Of a DNA stretch of 9,672 nucleotides, positions 1-5,415 are shown piece by piece. The position numbers were made by a program, and so were the translations under genes. Below the pieces are notes generated by a model. The model had not been told where the DNA came from, searched no databases, and saw only the letters and a list, made by a program, of their open reading frames with translations. This DNA comes from Calditrichota bacterium (GTDB taxonomy: Bacteria; Zixibacteria; MSB-5A5; GN15; FEB-12): contig QQUK01000288.1 in assembly GCA_008501655.1 (NCBI GenBank), positions 1 to 9,672 of the forward strand. The letters are read 5' to 3'. How positions within the stretch are numbered: the stretch's first letter is position 1; each line of letters starts with the position of its first letter.

Positions 1-1967
1 AATAGTTTATCCAGTGCAAGCTGACGTCCTTCCGGAGTATCAGCAAGAATCATCTCCTGTACAATCGGAATTCTGTCTTCAGCAAAGAACATATGCTCTG
101 TACGGCAAAGACCGATACCTTCAGCTCCGAATTTAACAGCTTTAGCAGCATCTTCAGGAGTATCAGCATTAGTACGGACTTTTAATGTTCTAACCTGGTC
201 AGCCCAGGACATGAATTCAGCGAACTCACCGGAAAGTTCCGGTTCGATTGTGGCTACTTCGCCCATGATTACTTCACCGGTTGAACCGTTAAGGGTAATC
301 ATTTCACCCTCTTTAATAATCAATTTGCCAACCTGGAACTGTTTTTTAGCGGCACTAACTCTGATTGCTTCCACACCGGATACACAACAGGTTCCCATGC
401 CACGGGCAACAACAGCCGCATGCGAAGTCATACCACCACGGGCTGTCAAAATACCGACCGCTGCGTGCATGCCTTCAATGTCATCCGGGTTGGTTTCTTC
501 ACGGACAAGAATAACTTTATTTTTAGCACCGTGTTTAACTGCTTCTTCTGCAGTAAAATATACTTTACCTGATGCAGCACCCGGGGATGCCGGAAGCCCT
601 TTTGCAATTACATCGACTTTCGCTTTCGGATCCAAAGAAGGATGTAAAAGCTGGTCAAGCTGATTAGGTTCGATACGCATCAGTGCTTCTTCTTTGGTAA
701 TCAATTTTTCTTTTACCATATCAACAGCAATTTTCACCGCTGCCTGGACGGTACGTTTACCATTTCTGGTCTGAAGCATGAATAATTCATTTTCCTGAAC
801 GGTAAATTCAAAATCCTGAACATCTTTATAATGCTTTTCAAGTTTTGATGTAATCTGCTCAAGCTGTTTATATACATCCGGCATATCACTTTTTAACTGG
901 GCGATCGGCTGTGGTGTTCTGACACCGGCAACAACATCTTCACCCTGAGCATTTACGAGATATTCACCGAAAAATATATTATCACCGGTTGATGGGTTAC
1001 GGGTAAAACCGACTCCCGTACCGGAAGTATTGCCCATGTTACCATAAACCATAGCCTGAATATTTACCGCAGTACCTATCTCAGAAGGAATCTCATTCAT
1101 CCGACGGTACGAAATAGCTCTTGGGTTGTTCCAGCTGCGGAAGACAGCATCACGAGACATACGAAGCTGAACAAAAGGATCATCCGGGAATGGTTCTCCG
1201 GATTTCCGTTTAATGATTGATTTGAATTTTTTGACGATATCTTTCAGGTCATTTACCTGGAGTGAGGAATCCTGCTTGATACGCTTTTCTGATTTTTTCT
1301 TTGAAATAACCTGCTCAAAAAGATCTTTATCAATTGAAAGCACAACATTGCCGAACATTGAAATAAAACGGCGATAGTTATCAAGCGCAAAACGCATATT
1401 ACCGGTTTTGTTGCCGAGTCCTTCGACATTAACATCATTAAGACCAAGGTTTAAAATAGTATCCATCATACCCGGCATAGAGAATTTCGATCCGGAACGT
1501 ACTGAAACAAGAAGAGGATCTTCTTTATCACCAAATTTTTTACCTACAGATTTTTCAATTTTTGCTATATATTTTTCCAACTCTTCATCGATCTTTTTCG
1601 GAACGGCTAATGAATTTTCATAATAGAGTCTGCAGACATCGGTTGTAATTGTAAAACCTGGAGGAACCGGAACACCGGTTGAACTCATCTCCGCTAAATT
1701 TGCCCCTTTACCTCCGAGAAGGTCCCGCATTGTTGCATTTCCTTCAGCTTTCCCATCACCAAAAAAGTAATAGCTCTTTTTTGGAATTGCTAATTTTGTA
1801 CTCATAGTATTAGATTTTGCCTTTGAAGTTTTTTTAGATTTCGTAGTTGTTTTAGCTTTCGTGGCTGTCTTTTTCGCTTTAGAGGCAGTCTTTTTAGCTA
1901 TCTTCTTTGTTTTCTTAGGTTTAGTAGCTTTTTTCTTTGCAGTTTTCACTGCTTTTTTGGCAGTCAT
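1..1967 (-). CDS. ppdK: Pyruvate, phosphate dikinase, N-terminal 655 residues (C-terminus off the window)
   Basis: Interconverts pyruvate + ATP + Pi with PEP + AMP + PPi in the cytoplasm. Seen: the family N-terminus (YYFFGDG, then GGKGANLAEMSSTGVPVPPG) beginning just after Met55; the ATP-grasp region (MDTILNLGLND); the phosphohistidine motif GGMTSHAAVVARGMG with His516; and the start of the PEP/pyruvate barrel (GIGLCRTEHMF, Arg622). Counted from Met55 these residues are 462 and 568, a constant +7 from His455 and Arg561 of the Clostridium symbiosum enzyme as I remember them. The last roughly 270 residues, including the catalytic Cys, are off the window. The start at 1967 is chosen because AAGGGAG lies 6 nt upstream; Met55 (1805-1803) has no good site. 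Residues 1-54 are an odd Lys/Ala/Thr tail with 23 lysines and no acidic residue. Preceded by a terminator, so probably transcribed on its own. Confidence 0.96.
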   Translation of the reverse strand, partial: MTAKKAVKTAKKKATKPKKTKKIAKKTASKAKKTATKAKTTTKSKKTSKAKSNTMSTKLAIPKKSYYFFGDGKAEGNATMRDLLGGKGANLAEMSSTGVPVPPGFTITTDVCRLYYENSLAVPKKIDEELEKYIAKIEKSVGKKFGDKEDPLLVSVRSGSKFSMPGMMDTILNLGLNDVNVEGLGNKTGNMRFALDNYRRFISMFGNVVLSIDKDLFEQVISKKKSEKRIKQDSSLQVNDLKDIVKKFKSIIKRKSGEPFPDDPFVQLRMSRDAVFRSWNNPRAISYRRMNEIPSEIGTAVNIQAMVYGNMGNTSGTGVGFTRNPSTGDNIFFGEYLVNAQGEDVVAGVRTPQPIAQLKSDMPDVYKQLEQITSKLEKHYKDVQDFEFTVQENELFMLQTRNGKRTVQAAVKIAVDMVKEKLITKEEALMRIEPNQLDQLLHPSLDPKAKVDVIAKGLPASPGAASGKVYFTAEEAVKHGAKNKVILVREETNPDDIEGMHAAVGILTARGGMTSHAAVVARGMGTCCVSGVEAIRVSAAKKQFQVGKLIIKEGEMITLNGSTGEVIMGEVATIEPELSGEFAEFMSWADQVRTLKVRTNADTPEDAAKAVKFGAEGIGLCRTEHMFFAEDRIPIVQEMILADTPEGRQLALDKL

Positions 1968-1973
1968 ACAAAT

Positions 1974-1980
1974 CTCCCTT
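1974..1980 (-). promoter_or_regulatory. Ribosome binding site deciding the ppdK start
   Basis: AAGGGAG on the minus strand, 6 nt before the ATG at 1967. It supports the long form of the enzyme, including the 54-residue lysine-rich extension. The internal ATG at 1805, where typical family members would begin, has only AAAGG far upstream (about 14 nt). Confidence 0.75.
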
Positions 1981-2000
1981 GTGATTCAAATGTTCTACTG

Positions 2001-2029
2001 AATTTATCATATTTAAAATCCAAAAGCAA
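2001..2029 (-). promoter_or_regulatory. Possible sigma-70-type promoter of ppdK
   Basis: On the minus strand TTGCTT (2029-2024) and TAAATT (2006-2001) are separated by 17 bp, in the gap between the upstream terminator and the ppdK start. Both boxes are imperfect matches (4-5 of 6), so this is only a candidate. Confidence 0.35.
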
Positions 2030-2045
2030 TGATTTTCGCTGTAGT

Positions 2046-2063
2046 TTGTTAAAAAAATAACAA
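2046..2063. repeat. Short dyad upstream of ppdK promoter (possible operator)
   Basis: TTGTTA and TAACAA form a perfect 6-bp inverted repeat around an A6 spacer, 17 bp upstream of the candidate -35 box. It could be a regulator site or chance in AT-rich DNA. It has no GC stem, so it is not a terminator. Confidence 0.3.
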
Positions 2064-2070
2064 GCTCCAA

Positions 2071-2112
2071 TAAAAAGGCGATTGAAAAATCAATATAATT
2101 TCTCAATCGCCT
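2071..2112 (-). terminator. Rho-independent terminator of the small repeat-protein gene
   Basis: On the minus strand AGGCGATTGA (2112-2103) pairs perfectly with TCAATCGCCT (2085-2076) around a 17-nt loop, followed by TTTTTATT. It lies 28 nt past the TAG stop of the 112-residue gene and before ppdK, separating the two transcription units. Confidence 0.75.
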
Positions 2113-2139
2113 CACAATTTTTCACAGTTGTCAGCTAAA

Positions 2140-2478
2140 CTACATAGTAAAAAAGCGTTCTCCGTTAATGATTTTTTCAAGCATCCGGACTGTCTTTTCA
2201 ACAGGTGAATGCATAATATCAGTCGTATTATAAGTCGTACGGACAACTTCACGAGGTGCAACGAAACTTGATTTTCCCCGACCCCCACGAGCTTTTTTCT
2301 TGTGAGTCAGATTATACTGGCGCTGATATTCCTTTGCTTTTTCCTTATGCATCTGATAATAACGGCGCTGATACTCACGACGGGCTTCCGCTGTCGAGAG
2401 CTTTCCCTTTTTAGGTCTTTCATCTTGTGACTGTTCAAGAGATGTTGCTTCAGGATCGGCTTTTTTCGGTCTCGCCAT
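2140..2478 (-). CDS. Small basic protein with tandem 15-residue EYQRxY repeats, unknown function
   Basis: 112 residues starting MARPKKADPE. The ATG at 2478 is chosen because GAGG lies 6 nt upstream; a GTG four codons earlier (2490) overlaps that site and is unlikely. Two tandem 15-residue units occupy residues 34-48 (REYQRRYYQMHKEKA) and 49-63 (KEYQRQYNLTHKKKA), 9 of 15 identical, probably one charged helix. A flexible RGGRGK stretch follows at 64-69, then a C-terminal part (about 73-112) with a possible short helix. It is strongly basic with no membrane segment, so nucleic-acid binding is a reasonable inference only. Tyr/Arg/Lys repeats of this type occur, as far as I recall, in phage and HNH-nuclease-associated proteins, but no nuclease motif is present. 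Monocistronic, with its own promoter and terminator. Confidence 0.8.
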   Translation of the reverse strand: MARPKKADPEATSLEQSQDERPKKGKLSTAEARREYQRRYYQMHKEKAKEYQRQYNLTHKKKARGGRGKSSFVAPREVVRTTYNTTDIMHSPVEKTVRMLEKIINGERFFTM

Positions 2479-2510
2479 TCCAATCCTCACTTTCCATGTG
2501 TTTTACGTGG

Positions 2511-2531
2511 CTACCCTTTCCAACTTTCCAT
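2511..2531 (-). other. Possible six-codon leader peptide (MESWKG)
   Basis: In the transcribed leader of the small repeat-protein gene, ATG GAA AGT TGG AAA GGG TAG forms a complete mini-ORF, 32 nt before the gene start. Its first nine bases, ATGGAAAGT, recur at 2497-2489 beside the real ribosome binding site. There is no strong start signal, so it may be chance. Confidence 0.2.
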
Positions 2532-2534
2532 AAC

Positions 2535-2556
2535 CCAAAGTCCTACCATACTTTGG
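2535..2556 (-). other. Hairpin in the leader of the small repeat-protein gene
   Basis: On the minus strand CCAAAG and CTTTGG pair around a 10-nt loop, extendable by AA/TT with one bulged G. It sits just downstream of the predicted transcription start near 2562. It has no T-run, so it is not a terminator; it could be a regulatory or stabilising leader structure. Confidence 0.35.
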
Positions 2557-2567
2557 TTCCACCACTC

Positions 2568-2597
2568 ATAACATAGGAAAATTTTACTGTATGTCAA
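2568..2597 (-). promoter_or_regulatory. Sigma-70-type promoter of the small repeat-protein gene
   Basis: Perfect -35 TTGACA (2597-2592), with -10 candidates TATGTT (2575-2570, 16-bp spacer) or TGTTAT (2573-2568, 18-bp spacer), each 4 of 6. It predicts a leader of about 85 nt before the ATG at 2478. Confidence 0.6.
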
Positions 2598-2837
2598 GAA
2601 CTTTTTTGAATAATTCTAAAATAATGTTCCTCTAAGTTACCTTAATAAAAGAAGTTAATTTTCATGTCATTTTAGACTGTGCATATCCACCACAATAGCA
2701 ACAGTTTACAACGACTTCAATCAATCAACGTAAGTTCTTGTCGTACAATAACAATCAAAATTAACATTCTCCTTTTGACATACAGATTATAGGTACTTCT
2801 ATTTTTTATACGAATCAACAAAAATTTCGAACAAAAA
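2598..2837. other. Non-coding intergenic stretch
   Basis: AT-rich DNA between the operon terminator and the promoter of the small repeat-protein gene. I see no ORF with a ribosome binding site, no tRNA-like fold and no array of repeats. The only notable element is a second TTGACATACAG box at 2775-2785 on the plus strand, listed separately. Confidence 0.5.
2775..2803 (+). promoter_or_regulatory. Possible plus-strand promoter facing the terminator
   Basis: TTGACA (2775-2780) and TCTATT (2798-2803, 4 of 6) are 17 bp apart on the plus strand. The first 11 bases, TTGACATACAG, are identical to the -35 region at 2597-2587 on the minus strand. A transcript would reach the bidirectional hairpin at 2838-2866 after roughly 55 nt, so any product would be a small RNA. 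No protein gene lies downstream on this strand. Confidence 0.25.
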
Positions 2838-2866
2838 AAAGCCCGCCAATAAAGCGGGCTTTTTAT
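2838..2866 (-). terminator. Rho-independent terminator of the membrane operon (bidirectional)
   Basis: AAAAGCCCGC (2838-2847) and GCGGGCTTTT (2855-2864) form a perfect 10-bp stem with a 7-nt loop. On the minus strand a long T-run follows, so it ends transcription just after the last operon stop (2884-2882). T-runs on both sides mean it should also work for plus-strand transcripts. Confidence 0.92.
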
Positions 2867-2881
2867 TATTTTCATTTATTA

Positions 2882-3202
2882 TCAGGAAGCTTGTGCTTTT
2901 GATTTCAAATGATTCATTATTTCATATACAATATATCCAGCTATGAAGAGAACAAACAACCAGAAGACAACCTGGAAGCTTGAACCATAGTTAGGATTAG
3001 CAGTACCGGTTGCGTTAAACGCTTCCAGTCCCCATGCTTTAGTATCCTGCATACGGTTAATGAAAAGGGAAATACGAGCCATTACGGTGAATCCGAATGA
3101 AGCTCCAAAACCGATCATCAGAATCCAGATACCAAATGTCGCGACTCCCCCAAAAGCACCTTTGTGTTCTTTGGAGAAGAAGAAATAGACCAACGCTGAC
3201 AT
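2882..3202 (-). CDS. Distal fragment of D2 membrane protein (after an in-frame TGA)
   Basis: 106 residues if read from the ATG at 3202, in the same frame as the D2 front part and separated from it only by TGA GCA. It matches D1 from about residue 206 on: shared SKEH, GIWILMI, FGASFG, and ARISL/GRISL. It contains the end of one membrane helix (residues 1-9), a helix at about 24-42, and an extra helix at 76-93 that D1 lacks. Both parts together equal one 271-codon D-type protein. No Shine-Dalgarno precedes 3202, so independent expression would need reinitiation after the TGA. The gene ends with three stops in a row (TGA TAA TAA). It may be half of a split protein, or the dead end of a gene broken by one nonsense change. 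Confidence 0.6.
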   Translation of the reverse strand: MSALVYFFFSKEHKGAFGGVATFGIWILMIGFGASFGFTVMARISLFINRMQDTKAWGLEAFNATGTANPNYGSSFQVVFWLFVLFIAGYIVYEIMNHLKSKAQAS

Positions 3203-3205
3203 TGC

Positions 3206-3697
3206 TCAAACAAAGACAATGAGCTGCGCAAAGCCTGATGTCGTCGACAAAAGATCAAAGCCTTCGCTGCCGAAGAAATTAGACCAGTCGATACTGGACA
3301 TCATCGCATATAGCTGCTTATTGACACGGTTGGACATTTCCAGGGGAATTGCGATACCGGTTGAAAGACCGATATACAATGCCATCGGCCATCTTGAAAT
3401 CCAGGAATATTTCTTTGAAAATCGGGTCCACATCAGGACACCGAGAATCGCCGGAATCACATACCAGGGATTAGATGAGTTTAGCCAGAACATATACCAG
3501 TCACCATCCTGCAGTTTCTGGAACAGATTCGGGACAAGCGTATTATGCCAGAGAATAATGACAAAGTAACCGGCCGAGACACCTACGACAAGATGTTCGG
3601 CGAATTTATAAAACGGATTATCTTTATACAGGAATGAGAATGTAGCCATCGTTACAAATATTCCAAATGTCATCCATAAAAATGTTTGAATATCCAT
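3206..3697 (-). CDS. D2: polytopic membrane protein of the duplicated cassette, cut short by TGA
   Basis: 163 residues from ATG 3697, with AGGAGG 6 nt upstream; the start overlaps the C2 stop as TAATG. It is homologous to D1 from its second helix on: SFLYKDNPFYKFAEHL at 21-36, then VGVSAGY, NLFQKL, VIPAILGV, and SRWPMAL at 101-107. It lacks the first helix of D1. Membrane segments lie at about 5-23, 36-54, 77-90 and 103-118, and the start of another at 156-163 is cut by TGA (3208-3206) where D1 has Gly204 (IVIFIG against LIVFV-stop). The homology continues in frame in the 2882-3202 fragment. Possible readings are a nonsense mutation, a sequencing or assembly error, or a true split. Function unknown; membrane partner of A2-B2-C2 by context. 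Confidence 0.7.
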   Translation of the reverse strand: MDIQTFLWMTFGIFVTMATFSFLYKDNPFYKFAEHLVVGVSAGYFVIILWHNTLVPNLFQKLQDGDWYMFWLNSSNPWYVIPAILGVLMWTRFSKKYSWISRWPMALYIGLSTGIAIPLEMSNRVNKQLYAMMSSIDWSNFFGSEGFDLLSTTSGFAQLIVFV

Positions 3698-4584
3698 TAG
3701 GCTCCTCCTTCCTTTTTAGAACGTGTTGTCATGAAGAACCCGATATTACCTAAGACAATAAAGAGGATGATGACATAGTGAGCAAAGAGCTGAATTCTCA
3801 TACCATCTTTTGCTCTTCCCGGGTTATCAGCCAGTTCTTCATATTGAGCAGCTCCTAAAAGCCCGCCCATGATACCTTTGACCTGACCCGAGCCTAAGAA
3901 CGGATAATATTGCGCTGTCATCACTCCAGTCAAGCCAAGCATCAGCGGGAAATTAAATCTTCCCTGACCGTATGAAATCCAGGCGTCGGTTATATTACCA
4001 CCTGACAAATCAACGACACAGTCGACCTGATCATAGTTAATGACACCCTGCATCATCGGGAGGTCATCAAGAGGAGTTCCATAATAATCATTCGGGAAAT
4101 GAAGTCTGAAATCCTGCCCCATACCAAGAATAATCAAGGCATAATAAGGTTTATATCCTAAGAAGCAGTAATCGACGCCATTGACAATCTCTCTCCCTTT
4201 GAACTCAACACCATTATATGTTCGGTCGAGTTTCAGAGAATCGGATATATCACGAATAGCCTGATCAGCCATACCGGGTCCATTCTGAGAAAGGGAAGTA
4301 AAAATTACTTTTACTTTCTTACGCCAGAGATGTTCGACAACAGCGTAGGTCATCGGATGGAGTTCAGCCAGGTTATTCGGGTCATAGTCGATAGCGACTA
4401 AAACGATGTCATCTTCAGGAAGTGAATCGAGGAAATTGTAAATCGATTTTACTTCCGGAACCGGATAAATCGGGATAGTGAATGGGATTGTATAGGTTAT
4501 CACGCAGACAACAATCAGAAAGAGGAAAATCCACCTTCTGTCAATCCGCATCATTCGATCAAATATATTTACTTTTTCACTCAT
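3697..4584 (-). CDS. C2: membrane-anchored protein with an extracytoplasmic alpha/beta-type module
   Basis: 295 residues, homologous to C1. A basic N-terminus (DRMMRIDRR) precedes a helix at 18-35; a soluble region of about 230 residues follows; a second helix at 267-286 ends in a basic tail (TTRSKK). The positive-inside rule places the soluble part outside the cytoplasm. Motifs shared with C1 include LPEDD, IDYDP (65-69), HPMTYA, GVDYCFLGYK (136-145), FPNDY, VDLSGG, QYYPFL, GGLLGAAQYE (240-249) and AHYVIILFI. The alternating hydrophobic strands and glycine turns look Rossmann-like, but I see no catalytic or nucleotide-binding motif and cannot name a function. AAAGGG lies 6 nt before the ATG. 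It starts 3 nt after the B2 stop and overlaps the D2 start, so it is translated as part of the cassette. Confidence 0.8.
   Translation of the reverse strand: MSEKVNIFDRMMRIDRRWIFLFLIVVCVITYTIPFTIPIYPVPEVKSIYNFLDSLPEDDIVLVAIDYDPNNLAELHPMTYAVVEHLWRKKVKVIFTSLSQNGPGMADQAIRDISDSLKLDRTYNGVEFKGREIVNGVDYCFLGYKPYYALIILGMGQDFRLHFPNDYYGTPLDDLPMMQGVINYDQVDCVVDLSGGNITDAWISYGQGRFNFPLMLGLTGVMTAQYYPFLGSGQVKGIMGGLLGAAQYEELADNPGRAKDGMRIQLFAHYVIILFIVLGNIGFFMTTRSKKEGGA
3704..3709 (-). promoter_or_regulatory. Strong ribosome binding site of D2
   Basis: AGGAGG, 6 nt before the ATG at 3697 and inside the end of C2. It contrasts with the lack of any such site before the second D2 fragment at 3202, which argues that D2 was one gene with one start. 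Confidence 0.7.
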
Positions 4585-4587
4585 GAT

Positions 4588-5400
4588 TTACCCTTTCCCC
4601 ATATATCCGCGTTCAATGCCTAAGATAACTTTGAGAGCGGTTGCAACAATACCGAGACCGATACCGATTACAATCGCACGCTGAGCGGCAAGATTCGGAA
4701 CATTCATAAGCCAGTTTGAGGTATCAGCCATAAGAGCCGGCAACCCAAACGGCATGTACGGATTAAATCTGAGCATCACTATCAATGCAGCGATAAGAAG
4801 CAGTGTTGCCAGCAAATTTCTTGCTCTGAATGCACGATAAGCAGCAGAAGCAATGAAAAATGCAAGCAGTGAGAACATTGTTGAAAGAATCGGAATCAGG
4901 ATGTAGTCAAAGAAATTAACAAACATCGAGTTTCTCAACCCTTCCTGCGTCATAAAATTGATCGTCCAGGTATCATCAAACAATCCGATAGCAACAGCAA
5001 CAACAAGTGAGACAGCACACAATCCAAGCCAGAGTGTTTTGTTGGTTGCAATCGTTGTCTGGATTAAGAGCATCAGAAATGCAACAAGAGTCAGTACAAA
5101 TACGGGGTACATCCCCCAGGCATCGCCAACTCTGCCGGTGAACCCAAAAACGACCATAAGAAACAGACCGATAAGCGTTACATACGAATACGGCCAGTTC
5201 TCTCTTTTAAATTTTATCTTCTCGACTGATACATGATAGAGCGAATAGATACCAAGTGCCAATGCAAAGATACCGATAATCGTTATCCAGTCGAGCAAAA
5301 ATTCATAGACCCACTCTGATGATTCATGAGGAACAAAATATTGGAAGACCATGAATGCACCGAAAATGAATACTAATACAAACGGAAGTTGTCTTTTCAT
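4588..5400 (-). CDS. B2: polytopic membrane protein of the duplicated cassette
   Basis: 270 residues, unrecognised family, homologous to B1. It begins with MKR and a hydrophobic segment (5-23); further helices lie at about 36-56, 72-88, 99-115, 123-140, 164-185, 198-210 and 240-261, about eight in all. The strongest conservation with B1 is STMFSLLAFFIASAAYRAFR (173-192) and PNLAAQRAIVIGIGLG (235-250), ending ILGIERGYMG. Residues about 97-143, two helices, are an insertion absent from B1. AGGAGG lies 9 nt upstream and overlaps the TAG stop of A2. No transporter or redox motif is visible. The conserved basic YRAFRARN loop between helices may be a contact site for the cytoplasmic domain of A2; that is inference. 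Confidence 0.8.
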   Translation of the reverse strand: MKRQLPFVLVFIFGAFMVFQYFVPHESSEWVYEFLLDWITIIGIFALALGIYSLYHVSVEKIKFKRENWPYSYVTLIGLFLMVVFGFTGRVGDAWGMYPVFVLTLVAFLMLLIQTTIATNKTLWLGLCAVSLVVAVAIGLFDDTWTINFMTQEGLRNSMFVNFFDYILIPILSTMFSLLAFFIASAAYRAFRARNLLATLLLIAALIVMLRFNPYMPFGLPALMADTSNWLMNVPNLAAQRAIVIGIGLGIVATALKVILGIERGYMGKG

Positions 5401-5409
5401 ATATTCATT

Positions 5410-5415
5410 CCTCCT
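5410..5415 (-). promoter_or_regulatory. Ribosome binding site of B2 overlapping the A2 stop
   Basis: AGGAGG on the minus strand, 9 nt before the B2 ATG and overlapping the TAG stop of A2, so termination on A2 and initiation on B2 are likely coupled. Confidence 0.65.

Noticed and set aside
211..663. 150-residue plus-strand ORF
   Set aside because: Antisense shadow of ppdK, whose minus-strand frame carries all the family motifs here.
1921..2115. 64-residue minus-strand ORF across the ppdK upstream region
   Set aside because: It overlaps the terminator, the candidate promoter and the ppdK start in another frame; AT-rich chance ORF.
3150..3210. Selenocysteine at the D2 TGA
   Set aside because: The aligned residue is a glycine within a membrane helix, no redox motif is nearby, and I see no clear SECIS-like hairpin just downstream.
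3219..3569. Plus-strand ORFs opposite the membrane operon (also at 4958-5236, 8382-8675, 8677-8988)
   Set aside because: They mirror conserved coding sequence on the other strand and lack ribosome binding sites.
2882..3697. UGA read as glycine (as in Gracilibacteria/SR1), because the D2 TGA matches Gly and the few other TGA stops have a nearby backup stop
   Set aside because: If UGA meant glycine, many in-frame TGAs would be expected. ppdK (655 codons), A2 (482), B2, C2 and D1 contain none, and TGA forms a normal ATGA overlap between C1 and D1.
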